Shown: one piece after another, positions 1 to 8,454 of the stretch
Position numbering within the stretch: position 1 is the first letter of the stretch
Layout: each line of letters starts with the position of its first letter
From: Bacteroidales bacterium UBA1736
GTDB lineage: Bacteria; Bacteroidota; Bacteroidia; Bacteroidales; UBA932
NCBI GenBank assembly: GCA_002315825.1
Contig: DCIC01000007.1
Coordinates: 5,182-40,868, forward strand
Direction of reading: 5' to 3'
Length of the DNA: 35,687 nt
The notes under the pieces: model-generated
Database searches by the model: none
The model's input: only the letters and a program-made list of their open reading frames with translations
Told to the model about the DNA's origin: nothing
Position numbers and translations under genes: made by a program

Positions 1-790
1 ACTCCCTCATACGGAAGATGAACTGGCGTGCCACAATCTCGTTGCGGAATGCCTTTCCTATCTGTGCGATGCCGAAAGGTATCTTCATACGGCCGGTCTT
101 CTGGACGTTGAGGTAATTCACGAATATACCTTGCGCGGTCTCAGGACGGAGATAGATGGTGTTGGATCCGTCTGCAGTGCTGCCCATAGATGTGCTGAAC
201 ATCAGGTTGAACTGACGGACATCGGTCCAGTTGCAGGTGCCGCTGATGGGGCAGACGATATTGCAGTCGTAGATGATCTGGCGGTATTCGGCAAAATCCG
301 CGGCCTGCTCGGCGACGACATAACGGTTGTGAATCTCGTCATATTTTGCCTGCTCGCGCTGGACGTTGGGGTTTGTGGCTCGGAACTGTGTCTCATCAAA
401 GCTATCACCGAATTTCTTGCGGCCTTTCTCGACTTCCTTGGTGATTTTCTCTTCAATCTTGAGAAGGTAATCTTCAATGAGGACATCAGCGCGATAGCGT
501 TTCTTTGAATCTTTGTTGTCAATGAGGGGGTCGTTGAATGCATCGACGTGCCCTGATGCCTTCCAGATGGTGGGGTGCATGAAGATGCAGGAATCGATGC
601 CGACGATATTCTCGTTGAGGCGTGTCATCGCATTCCACCAGTACTGCTTGATATTGTTTTTGAGCTCCACACCCATCTGGCCGTAGTCATATACAGCTGC
701 GAGACCGTCATAAATCTCACTGGACGGGAAAATAAAACCGTACTCCTTGCAATGCGCCACGAGTACCTTGAACAATTCGTCTTGTGTCAT
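1..790 (-). CDS. glyS: Glycyl-tRNA synthetase, homodimeric type (partial, N-terminal part)
   Basis: Charges tRNA-Gly with glycine in the cytosol. About 263 codons are present from an ATG at 790; the gene continues past the left edge, so the C-terminal catalytic remainder and anticodon-binding domain are not visible. Reading the reverse strand gives a start MTQDELFKVLVAHCKEYGF, then the family hallmark FPSSEIYDGLAAVYDYG and a tract KNNIKQYWW, all typical of the alpha2 (eukaryote-like) enzyme rather than the alpha2beta2 GlyQ/GlyS type. Near the left edge are RPETAQGI and the class II motif-2 sequence AFRNE. A charged stretch around residues 85-160 corresponds to the insertion expected in this family. 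A good Bacteroidetes promoter lies just upstream at 824-855. No frame disruption is seen. Confidence 0.95.
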   Translation of the reverse strand, partial: MTQDELFKVLVAHCKEYGFIFPSSEIYDGLAAVYDYGQMGVELKNNIKQYWWNAMTRLNENIVGIDSCIFMHPTIWKASGHVDAFNDPLIDNKDSKKRYRADVLIEDYLLKIEEKITKEVEKGRKKFGDSFDETQFRATNPNVQREQAKYDEIHNRYVVAEQAADFAEYRQIIYDCNIVCPISGTCNWTDVRQFNLMFSTSMGSTADGSNTIYLRPETAQGIFVNYLNVQKTGRMKIPFGIAQIGKAFRNEIVARQFIFRMRE

Positions 791-823
791 ATCTGTTATT
801 TTTACTGATTTTCAACCAAATCA

Positions 824-855
824 CAAAAATAACAAATTTTTGGGTCACGTGCAAC
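824..855 (-). promoter_or_regulatory. Bacteroidetes-type promoter for glyS
   Basis: On the minus strand, GTTG (852-855) is followed after exactly 20 bp by TATTTTTG (824-831), matching the known Bacteroides primary-sigma consensus TTTG / TAnnTTTG. The predicted start lies about 30 nt before the glyS ATG. The same 20-bp spacing recurs at the promoters proposed for tonB, coaX and the sigma gene here. Confidence 0.5.
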
Positions 856-878
856 GCATATCCGCCTGACGACAGTTG

Positions 879-1502
879 TCAGAATACCAAGATGTTATAT
901 GTCAGGCCTAAAAGATGCCTCTGACAGTCTTTGTTGGCAAAAGTATAATACATATAGAAGACATCAATACTCGAACGCTTTCCAAAGCCGAAATCTATGC
1001 CTGCATAGTACCGCGTTTTATCCCAATGTTTCTTGGTGAATATTTCAACATTGACGTATGGCGTTATGCGCGTCGAAGGAATATTATAAGAAGTTCTTAT
1101 GCGTGACCGAAGAGAGAATGATGTAGGTGTCCCATCATTGTAAATCTCAATGAAAGGCATCTCTCTTAAAGAGAAAGAAAGAGGTCCGGAGGAAAGGAAA
1201 AGGGTCGCGTATGGCCTGAATCCTATATCTTTGCGAACGCGCGCATCAACAAACTCGGCACCAAAACCCAATTCCACATATGGCAGGATTCTATATGAAA
1301 GCGAGGGGAAAATGTTAAAGCAATCTATGGCCGAAACATTGTCCTTTGTTCTCATCTCAAACCATAACTGGGCTTTCAGTTTGTCGGTAATTCCTGCTTT
1401 GAGATTTATGGCCGTCCAAGTGCCAAAATCATCCCCATTACCTGCCAAAAGAGATAATGGCAACGTCAATGTTGCAAACAAGAGGCATAGTTTTCTTCTC
1501 AT
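879..1502 (-). CDS. DUF2490 family outer-membrane beta-barrel-like protein
   Basis: A 207-residue protein with a clear signal peptide (MRRKLCLLFATLTLPLSLLAG, cleaved near residue 21). The rest alternates hydrophobic and polar residues as in small beta-barrels and ends in an aromatic/hydrophobic strand (LTYNILVF), consistent with an outer-membrane protein. The segments GTWTAINLKAGITDKLKAQ and YVELGFGAEF, and a late YYAGIDFGFGKRSSIDVFY, fit the DUF2490 family, whose function is not established. The ATG overlaps the stop of the upstream phosphodiesterase gene by one base (TGATG), so the two are probably translationally coupled. It is the last gene of the long minus-strand run; a weak 8-bp hairpin (866-882) overlaps its stop. 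Confidence 0.75.
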   Translation of the reverse strand: MRRKLCLLFATLTLPLSLLAGNGDDFGTWTAINLKAGITDKLKAQLWFEMRTKDNVSAIDCFNIFPSLSYRILPYVELGFGAEFVDARVRKDIGFRPYATLFLSSGPLSFSLREMPFIEIYNDGTPTSFSLRSRIRTSYNIPSTRITPYVNVEIFTKKHWDKTRYYAGIDFGFGKRSSIDVFYMYYTFANKDCQRHLLGLTYNILVF

Positions 1503-2683
1503 CAGAGCTTTATCTTGTAGCTGAACACAAACGGCTTATCGGCGTCTATCTGGAAATTCTCAACGTAGTAGTTGATTGAGAACTCATTGAGCTTGAAGAG
1601 TTTTTCTCCCCTTACAGGCACGAACTGAAGATTCATCTCCTCTCCGGGATTAATTGTAATCACACGTGGCATCACTACAATTTCGCTTCCGGGAGCTTTT
1701 TTCAACTTTATTGGAATGGAACAGATATTCTTGACTTTTACATTGACTTTTCCGGGTGTGACCAATAAATTATCGACCTTGATGCAAGCTTCAAGGAAAG
1801 GTTTGATAAGTTCTTCCTTTCCATAAACGGAGCCATCTGTATATACAATAGTCCTATGACTCTCTAGAGCCTCTCTCACGCCATCAATGCTCCTTTCCTT
1901 TACAAAAAGCAAAGTCATGGCCCTGTGTTCTCCCAATTCGTAGTCCACAATCTGATTCATCGGAACATGGCAGTCGGTACCACTGACTATAGTGAGATTA
2001 TGTTCCATAGCCATATGGAAAGCTTCAGGACTGAACCCCACCGTCTGATTGATAATCTCTATACCATCCATAAGCCCGGCATTGTACACAGAATTGTGGA
2101 AGGGATGCCATATTACATCATTTGGCTCCTGATGTTCCCAGTTGGGATGATTCCAGATTAAGAAAGCCTTTTGCTTACGGGCCTCTTTGAGACCGTTTAT
2201 TATTCCGGTTTCCTCTCTCGTCACCAAGTCAGAAATATTCTTGTCCTCAGACTCCATCATTGCAGCGACGGAATCTCCATCCTGAAGGAAATGAGCGTTA
2301 AAATGACCGGGAAAAAGTCGCAACCCACGAGTAATCTCTCCGCCGTGGATGACTATGATACCCAATTTCTCAGCATACGCCGAGGCTATCTCAAACGACG
2401 TGTTGCGTGTGCATGCTTCATCCACGAACAGTCCTTTCTTAACCATCCTACGTTGGCGTGAGTCAAGATGGTCTGTAATGGAAATAACATCAAGATCATC
2501 GTAATATGCTTCATCAACCCTGTCCGTCGGCCACGTTCTAGCGTCTGAAAACACGGTATGAATATGAAAATCCCCTTTTAATGTAATATATCCCGGAATA
2601 TCGGGAACCTCCATTTTGTGTGGGACAGTCGCAATAGAGCTTATACTGGCAAAACAAGCAATAAGTGTAATTAGTTTTTTCAT
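1502..2683 (-). CDS. PHP-domain phosphodiesterase (Sb-PDE-like), exported
   Basis: A 393-residue PHP-superfamily metallohydrolase. After a short signal peptide (about residues 1-19) comes the PHP metal signature: GDFHIHTVFSD (H40, H42), SITDHLD (D72, H73), then HGGEITRG, NHPNW and SGTDCH, supplying the usual His/Asp/Glu ligands of a di- or trinuclear metal site. The C-terminal ~100 residues look like a beta-rich accessory domain. It resembles the Sb-PDE family of phosphodiesterases; substrate cannot be read from sequence. The signal peptide places it in the periplasm. It begins 7 nt after the pyrophosphatase stop and overlaps the DUF2490 gene by one base. In this operon it may cleave phosphodiester decorations on a glycan; that is inference. 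Confidence 0.8.
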   Translation of the reverse strand: MKKLITLIACFASISSIATVPHKMEVPDIPGYITLKGDFHIHTVFSDARTWPTDRVDEAYYDDLDVISITDHLDSRQRRMVKKGLFVDEACTRNTSFEIASAYAEKLGIIVIHGGEITRGLRLFPGHFNAHFLQDGDSVAAMMESEDKNISDLVTREETGIINGLKEARKQKAFLIWNHPNWEHQEPNDVIWHPFHNSVYNAGLMDGIEIINQTVGFSPEAFHMAMEHNLTIVSGTDCHVPMNQIVDYELGEHRAMTLLFVKERSIDGVREALESHRTIVYTDGSVYGKEELIKPFLEACIKVDNLLVTPGKVNVKVKNICSIPIKLKKAPGSEIVVMPRVITINPGEEMNLQFVPVRGEKLFKLNEFSINYYVENFQIDADKPFVFSYKIKL

Positions 2684-2690
2684 AACGATG

Positions 2691-4895
2691 CTAAATCATA
2701 TGGAATCCTACGGTAAGACCTGCCATGACTATGCTCACCATGCTCATCAGCTTGATGAGAATATTGAGTGAAGGGCCGCTGGTATCCTTGAAAGGATCGC
2801 CCACAGTGTCTCCTACGACAGTGGCATGGTGGCCCTGGGAGCCCTTTCCACCGAAGTGGCCTTCCTCCACGTATTTCTTAGCATTATCCCACGCTCCACC
2901 GGAGTTAGACATGAACACTGCAAGCACGAATCCAGCGCCAAGCCCGCCTATCAGCAGACCTAGCACGCCTGCGACTCCCAGAACTATGCCGGTGAGTACA
3001 GGAACCACTATGGCTATCATGGCGGGGACTATCATCTCCCTCTGTGCGGCCTTGGTACTGATCTCCACGCAGCGCTTATAGTCAGGGGTGCCTTCTCCCG
3101 TGAGAATCCCCTTTATCTCCCTGAACTGGCGACGGACCTCCACCACCATCTTCTGGGCAGCACGACCGACAGCATCCATGGTGAGGCCGCAGAAGAGGAA
3201 GGCCATCATGGAACCGATGAACACTCCCGCAAGCACGGCAGGATTCATGAGGCTGACATTATAGTGATTAAGAATGTCAAGGATGGACGCATGATTCGCG
3301 TCGATAACGCCTTTGACACCATCTATCAACTCTCCGTTGCGATCGAGAGCTATCTTTATCTCCTCGATATATGAAGCCAGCAGCGCGAGAGCGGTAAGGG
3401 CGGCAGAGCCGATGGCGAAGCCCTTGCCGGTGGCGGCGGTAGTGTTCCCGAGGGCGTCCAGAACGTCAGTGCGCTCGCGTACCTCAGGCTCTAGCTCTGA
3501 CATCTGCGCATTGCCTCCGGCATTGTCCGCGATGGGTCCGTAGGCATCGGTGGCAAGAGTGATTCCGAGGGTACTGAGCATTCCGACTGCCGCGATAGCA
3601 ACTCCGTAGAGTCCCTTGCTGAGGTTTGCTCCGCTCATCATGTTATGAATGTCGAAGCCTATGGCGCAGAGGTATGAGAGGACGATGGCACATACGACAG
3701 CCAGCACGGGGATGGCAGTCGAACGCATTCCCAGGCCTACGCCGTTGATAATGACGGTGGCCGATCCTGTCTGTGAGGCTTCCGCAAGCTTCTGTGTCGG
3801 CTTGTATGAGTGCGAGGTGTAATATTCTGTGGCGTTGCCTATGATGACGCCTGCTGCAAGGCCTGCAAGAACGGACAGGCTGAGCTGCCACCAGTTCTCG
3901 AAGCCCAGCAGGTAAAGTATGCCGAAGGTAGCCACAGCGCTGAGGACGGCAGCGAGGTTGGTGCCCGTGCCCATGGACTTCAGAAGCTGGGACATGCCGG
4001 CGCCTTCCTTCGTACGCACGGTAAAGATGCTTATGATGCTGAGAAGGACACCTGCTGCCGCTATGAGCATGGGGGCAAGTATGGCCTTCATCTGCATCTG
4101 AGGGCCTATGGCGTAGAATGCGGAGGCGCCAAGAGCCATGGTGCTGAGGATGGAGCCGCAATAGCTTTCATAGAGGTCAGCTCCCATTCCGGCCACGTCA
4201 CCGACATTGTCTCCGACGTTATCGGCTATTGTGGCTGGATTGCGGGGATCATCTTCCGGAAGGTCGCTTTCCACTTTACCCACTATGTCAGCTCCGACGT
4301 CGGCGGCCTTGGTATAGATTCCTCCACCAACTCTGGCAAAGAGAGCCTGGGTGCTGGCGCCCATGCCGAAGGTAAGCATTGTAGTGGTGATGACTACAAG
4401 CTTCTGCGCAATGGTGACTTCTTCCACGAAGGCGTTAAGGACAATGAACCAGATGGAGATGTCCAGAAGGCCGAGTCCTACTACGGTGAGGCCCATCACG
4501 GCGCCCGAGCGGAAGGCTACCTTGAGGCCGGAGTTGAGGCTGCGTCGGGCGGCATTAGCGGTACGGCCTGAAGCGAAGGTTGCGGTCTTCATGCCGATGA
4601 ATCCCGCGAGTCCGCTGAAGAAACCTCCTGTCAGGAAAGCGAACGGAACCCATGGATTCTGAATTCCCAATCCATAGGCGAGGAAAGCGAAGAAAACGGC
4701 CAGGACGATGAAAACAATTACAACAATCTTATATTGCTGCTTCAGGTAGGCCATGGCGCCCTCCCTTACATATTGGGCGATGCGTCTCATGGTAGGCGTC
4801 CCTTCATCTTCTCTCTTCATCTGCCTGTAGAAGATAAACGCAAAAAACAGTGCCAGGACTGATGCGCAGGGAACAATGTAGAAAATAGTTGGCAT
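2691..4895 (-). CDS. hppA: Membrane-bound cation-translocating pyrophosphatase (K+-dependent, probable Na+,H+-type)
   Basis: Hydrolyses cytosolic PPi and pumps cations across the inner membrane; about 16 transmembrane helices. Seen: YTKAADVGADIVGK, the acidic DDPRNPATIADNVGDNVGD, DNAGGNAQM, and the C-terminal GDTVGDPFKDTSGPS with a Lys seven residues past DTS. GNTTAATGKG has Ala and Gly where K+-independent enzymes have Lys and Thr, so K+-dependent. DLYES puts the gate Glu three residues after Asp, as in Na+-pumping PPases. I choose the ATG at 4895 (734 residues, usual Bacteroides length, starting MPTIFYIVPCASV); a GTG at 4934 would add 13 residues and overlap the upstream stop. It lies between an MBL hydrolase and a PHP phosphodiesterase in the same direction, an unusual place for a housekeeping pump. 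Confidence 0.96.
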   Translation of the reverse strand: MPTIFYIVPCASVLALFFAFIFYRQMKREDEGTPTMRRIAQYVREGAMAYLKQQYKIVVIVFIVLAVFFAFLAYGLGIQNPWVPFAFLTGGFFSGLAGFIGMKTATFASGRTANAARRSLNSGLKVAFRSGAVMGLTVVGLGLLDISIWFIVLNAFVEEVTIAQKLVVITTTMLTFGMGASTQALFARVGGGIYTKAADVGADIVGKVESDLPEDDPRNPATIADNVGDNVGDVAGMGADLYESYCGSILSTMALGASAFYAIGPQMQMKAILAPMLIAAAGVLLSIISIFTVRTKEGAGMSQLLKSMGTGTNLAAVLSAVATFGILYLLGFENWWQLSLSVLAGLAAGVIIGNATEYYTSHSYKPTQKLAEASQTGSATVIINGVGLGMRSTAIPVLAVVCAIVLSYLCAIGFDIHNMMSGANLSKGLYGVAIAAVGMLSTLGITLATDAYGPIADNAGGNAQMSELEPEVRERTDVLDALGNTTAATGKGFAIGSAALTALALLASYIEEIKIALDRNGELIDGVKGVIDANHASILDILNHYNVSLMNPAVLAGVFIGSMMAFLFCGLTMDAVGRAAQKMVVEVRRQFREIKGILTGEGTPDYKRCVEISTKAAQREMIVPAMIAIVVPVLTGIVLGVAGVLGLLIGGLGAGFVLAVFMSNSGGAWDNAKKYVEEGHFGGKGSQGHHATVVGDTVGDPFKDTSGPSLNILIKLMSMVSIVMAGLTVGFHMI

Positions 4896-4930
4896 AAGTA
4901 AGTATGGTAAAAATAATAAAAACTCATCAA

Positions 4931-5854
4931 TCACGCGACAAAGTCAACTTCAAGGCCATCATACGCAGCTTCGAGAGGAGAAGGGAGGTCTCTGTCGAGT
5001 TCCGCTTGTGTGCCATGCAGGGTTCTCGCCATATGGGTTAGATAAACTTTCTGCCCGGGTGAAGGAATGTATCGTTTCGTTTTAGTCAAAATCTCAACCG
5101 TGCGACGTACTGTATCTACGCTTGAGTGTGAGAAGATTCTATAATCAATATCGTGCCCCAGCCCCATGGTGGCTTCCATTATCAGTGCCGTAATAGGAAT
5201 GCCGTTTTTATCATGGGCATCTATTCCAGCAATCCTTGCAGCTTTACCCATGATTCCTCCGGTGTCGGTTGCATATAGAAGACGGACAGAACCTTTCTCC
5301 ACAAGATAAATGAGCGTTTCCTCATCAAGATCGGACGTGATATGGTTTGCAGGGAGTGCCGTTATCGTCATTCCTTCAGCATAAATCCGCTGGCCGATTG
5401 AGATAGGATATATGTCAGGCATCTGCAACCCTGTCGACTCGGCAGCAACGGCAAATTCTCTTTTGCATCGACCGATCCAAGACTCTCCGGCAAACACCTT
5501 GGATATTCCGAGCTCAAGTGCAGATTTTGGATTGAAATGGTCTCCGTGCGAGTGTGTATAGAATACTGTGGACGGAGAAACATGATTGGGAATCATATCT
5601 CTGCATCCGGGCGTGTAATCTATGAGAACAGTATTTTCGAGCAGAATACTGCTATAACGGCGGTTTTCACCTCTTTTGTCGGGACCATGCCAATCAGCAG
5701 CTCCGGTTCCAAGGAATCTGACATGAAGCGTTGTCTTTATCACCTCCCCGTCAATGCCTTTCTCAGTTTTTTCAGAGGACAACAATTCCATTGGTACTAT
5801 TGAGGCGGCCATTGCAGCAAAACCTCCCATTCTCAAAAATTCTCTTCTATCCAT
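4931..5854 (-). CDS. MBL-fold metallohydrolase, PhnP-like, with Tat-like signal
   Basis: A 307-residue metallo-beta-lactamase-fold protein. The N-terminus MDRREFLRMGGFAAMAAS resembles a twin-arginine export signal (RR-E-F-L then a hydrophobic stretch), suggesting periplasmic location with metal loaded in the cytosol. FLGTGAADWHG, RRYSSIL and LIDYTPG recall the PhnP group of cyclic phosphodiesterases. Ligands: HSHGDH (H101, H103, D105, H106), LPANH (H171), YATDTGG (D197) and YLTHMA near the C-terminus, so the site looks complete. I start at the ATG at 5854 because it begins the signal and lies 11 nt after the rhamnosidase stop; an upstream GTG at 5929 would overlap that gene. Substrate unknown; a phosphodiester is plausible from fold and neighbours. 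Confidence 0.8.
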   Translation of the reverse strand: MDRREFLRMGGFAAMAASIVPMELLSSEKTEKGIDGEVIKTTLHVRFLGTGAADWHGPDKRGENRRYSSILLENTVLIDYTPGCRDMIPNHVSPSTVFYTHSHGDHFNPKSALELGISKVFAGESWIGRCKREFAVAAESTGLQMPDIYPISIGQRIYAEGMTITALPANHITSDLDEETLIYLVEKGSVRLLYATDTGGIMGKAARIAGIDAHDKNGIPITALIMEATMGLGHDIDYRIFSHSSVDTVRRTVEILTKTKRYIPSPGQKVYLTHMARTLHGTQAELDRDLPSPLEAAYDGLEVDFVA

Positions 5855-5865
5855 ATGAGCTACAA

Positions 5866-8433
5866 TTAAAACTCGACAGTGTAAGTTCCAGGTGCGTATT
5901 CCGTTGATGTTTTTGAACCGGGTATCCACACATCAGCCGTTACCGGCGTAGTGAACGTCCAGACACATATATCATTTCCTTCAGCAGATTGACCATATCT
6001 CCATGAACTCCGGATAAGTCCGGAACGGGATTCGTACTCGGCATCAATATACCCAAGCCTCTTGTCAGGTACGGGGCGGAGCATTATTCTTGAGAAACCA
6101 GGTTCAATTGCACTGATTCCAGCTGCGGTTTCCCATATCCATTGCCCGACACATCCATATGCATAATGATTGAAACTGTTCATACCGGAAGGTCCCATGC
6201 CGCTTTCCAAAGTATAACTGTTCCATCTCTCCCATATTGTCGTCGCCCCGTTATCCACGGAATATAGCCAACTGGGATTCTTTCGCTGGAAGAGAAGATC
6301 ATATGCAATATCCACCATTCCATTTTCTGTAAGTGTCTCCATCAGAATTGATGTCCCCAGGAAACCGGTTTGAAGACATCCGTCATGATTTTCGATATTT
6401 TGTTTCAGGCGATCAATTGTGGCCTGTTTTAACTCTCCTTCAAGAAGATTGCATCTTAGAGCAAACAGAGCAGGGGTCTGCATTGTATTGAGCACCTGAA
6501 GCTTTAAGGATCCATCCTTTTCAAGGAATCTTGAACGCAGGTATTCGCGGGCCTCCCTGACCATGGTTGTGAAGGTCAAGTCATCACGTCCTGTCGCATC
6601 CGCCATTTCGGCCATCATCTCAGCATCCATAAGCCAGTAGCATCCACCCAGGAAGCTCCAATACTCCTGCGATTCAGGCTTTGCCACCTGGCGGGCTTTT
6701 GGAACCGGCTTCCCATCGGCATCACAGATGTACGCATAGCCGCTCCTGCTCTCCAGAGGTTCGTAACTCAGCCAGTCTGCCCACTGCCTGTTATTATTCT
6801 GCGAGAGAAGTGCAACATGATCATATTTCGAAGATGCAGCATTATTGATAAAACGGCACATCGCCTCCCAGTTCTCTTCTATTATGGCTGTATCGCCGAA
6901 CTGATGCCATATCGTCCACGGTACAATAATTCCCGCATCTGCCCATCCTATGCGCATGACCGCACTTTGCTCGCAGCCAAACTGTCCGAATGGCGCCACA
7001 CCCGGGAATCCTCCAGTAAGACTTTGGGAATCGCGCATATCACGCATCCATTTATGCATGAACGGAGCAGTATCAGCAAAGTAACTCCCGGTGCGTGCAT
7101 AGACCTGTGTGTCAGCGGTCCACCCAAGCCTCTCGTTTCGCTGGGGGCAATCTGTGGGAACTGAAAGATAGTTGGATCTCTGGCCCCATATGATATTTGA
7201 TATAAGTTTGTTTATCGAATGGTTTCCCGTCACGATATGCCCGATTTCGAGTTGCTCCGACATGGAACTGACAGGTATTGACATTACTGATTTTATAACC
7301 ACCGGAGCTGTGGCTGTAATGGAAAGATACCGGAATCCGAAGAATGTACAACGGGGGATATATGATTCAAAGCCACGTTTTTTCCCAAATATATAATCCA
7401 GGCGTATGTTATTATCCCCTATGCGGAGATTTTTCCTGTGAACACTTCCCTCGGGGCCATCCATTCCCCGTTCTTTAGCTCCGAGACTGTCATTGAGGAT
7501 TTCCGCAGGCAGGCAAGTCAACACCGTCCCTTCTCTGCCCTTGAAAACAAATGACGGCACGGCAGCACAGTTCTGCCCGAAATCAAGCACAAGGGTTTCG
7601 CCTTTTTTTATTCTGATTCCCCTTCGATATTTTCGTATTTTTACAACCTTGCCGAATGCATCATCAGAGACGTCCGTCACGTTATTCCAGACATACCCAC
7701 AAGATGGTTTCATGGAAAGGTCCTTTCTGAAATATATCTCAGCCCCGGCAGAAGGTATTATTTCACCTTTGAATTCCGTATTAATCTCTGGTTTTCCTAA
7801 AAGATACTCAGTTTCGTACCCTTGGGCGATGCGTGCATCGTAACTCTCTCCGTCATATATTCCCGCATGCTTCACAGGACCCGCTATTCCCGCTTTCCAT
7901 GATAAAGTGTCAGTACCTATCAGCTCCACCATATCATCAGCGTAGGTGATTTCCAGAATACATCTGAATGCACATTTTTTTCCGTTCATTCCGTCGCTTC
8001 CATCAGGCGTGATAATTTTGTCTGCCCACCATCCCGGAGTCAATTGAGCCGACAATGTATTGACCGCACCGGATGCTTTACGAAACAAGGGCGTAATATC
8101 ATAAGTGTATGATATTTTGGTTTTTTTATAATCAGTGTATCCGGGTTTCAAAACCTCATCCCCAACACGTGTCCCATTCAGGAAAAGATCGAACACTCCC
8201 AGTCCGGTGGCCATCCATCTGACGCTTTTAACTTCACTTGCATTGGTGACATCTCTGACAAACCAACTTGATCCGTCGGCTGCTCTGGTTGACGATTTTA
8301 TCTTTCCGGTCACTACAGGAGCGTCGGCAGCAGATATCCACTGGGATTCCTGCCATGAATTCTGGGGAATAGGATCCGTGAGATGTATTGATACGGCAGA
8401 AATAAGGATTCCTGCAAGAAGAATTAAATTCAT
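5866..8433 (-). CDS. Alpha-L-rhamnosidase, glycoside hydrolase family 78
   Basis: An 855-residue exported GH78 enzyme that removes terminal alpha-L-rhamnose by inversion. It has a signal-like start (MNLILLAGILISAVS), an N-terminal carbohydrate-binding beta domain with FLNGTRVGDEVLKPGYTDY (about 84-103) and TPGWWADK, and the (alpha/alpha)6 catalytic barrel from about 400. DCPQRNERLGWTAD (about 428-441) carries the presumed general-acid Glu434. ATTIWERW near 745 carries another conserved Glu, a likely catalytic base. A C-terminal beta domain follows (GFSRIMLRPVPDKRLG). Its length matches typical Bacteroidetes GH78 proteins. It starts 21 nt after the upstream MBL gene. As the only recognisable glycosidase of the operon it defines rhamnose as a likely component of the glycan used. 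Confidence 0.93.
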   Translation of the reverse strand: MNLILLAGILISAVSIHLTDPIPQNSWQESQWISAADAPVVTGKIKSSTRAADGSSWFVRDVTNASEVKSVRWMATGLGVFDLFLNGTRVGDEVLKPGYTDYKKTKISYTYDITPLFRKASGAVNTLSAQLTPGWWADKIITPDGSDGMNGKKCAFRCILEITYADDMVELIGTDTLSWKAGIAGPVKHAGIYDGESYDARIAQGYETEYLLGKPEINTEFKGEIIPSAGAEIYFRKDLSMKPSCGYVWNNVTDVSDDAFGKVVKIRKYRRGIRIKKGETLVLDFGQNCAAVPSFVFKGREGTVLTCLPAEILNDSLGAKERGMDGPEGSVHRKNLRIGDNNIRLDYIFGKKRGFESYIPRCTFFGFRYLSITATAPVVIKSVMSIPVSSMSEQLEIGHIVTGNHSINKLISNIIWGQRSNYLSVPTDCPQRNERLGWTADTQVYARTGSYFADTAPFMHKWMRDMRDSQSLTGGFPGVAPFGQFGCEQSAVMRIGWADAGIIVPWTIWHQFGDTAIIEENWEAMCRFINNAASSKYDHVALLSQNNNRQWADWLSYEPLESRSGYAYICDADGKPVPKARQVAKPESQEYWSFLGGCYWLMDAEMMAEMADATGRDDLTFTTMVREAREYLRSRFLEKDGSLKLQVLNTMQTPALFALRCNLLEGELKQATIDRLKQNIENHDGCLQTGFLGTSILMETLTENGMVDIAYDLLFQRKNPSWLYSVDNGATTIWERWNSYTLESGMGPSGMNSFNHYAYGCVGQWIWETAAGISAIEPGFSRIMLRPVPDKRLGYIDAEYESRSGLIRSSWRYGQSAEGNDICVWTFTTPVTADVWIPGSKTSTEYAPGTYTVEF

Positions 8434-8454
8434 ACTATTGCAAAATTAGTTGTA

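Noticed and set aside
840..855. Possible third parS around the CACGTG core near 846-851
   Set aside because: The flanks do not match the TGTTnCACGTGnAACA consensus on either side of the core; single CACGTG hexamers occur by chance.
791..878. Small RNA or riboswitch upstream of glyS
   Set aside because: The 88-bp gap is accounted for by a promoter and a weak hairpin at the end of the DUF2490 gene; no glycine-riboswitch-like structure was seen.
3810..4571. 253-codon plus-strand open frame opposite hppA
   Set aside because: It is the antisense shadow of a strongly conserved pyrophosphatase; the translation shows no domain and its His/Gly/Ala-rich composition mirrors the sense codons.
4896..4934. 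GTG start for hppA overlapping the MBL stop
   Set aside because: The ATG at 4895 gives the usual family length and N-terminus; the GTG remains possible and is mentioned in the annotation.
5855..5929. GTG start for the PhnP-like MBL protein, 25 codons upstream
   Set aside because: It would overlap the rhamnosidase gene and bury the Tat-like signal that begins at the ATG at 5854.
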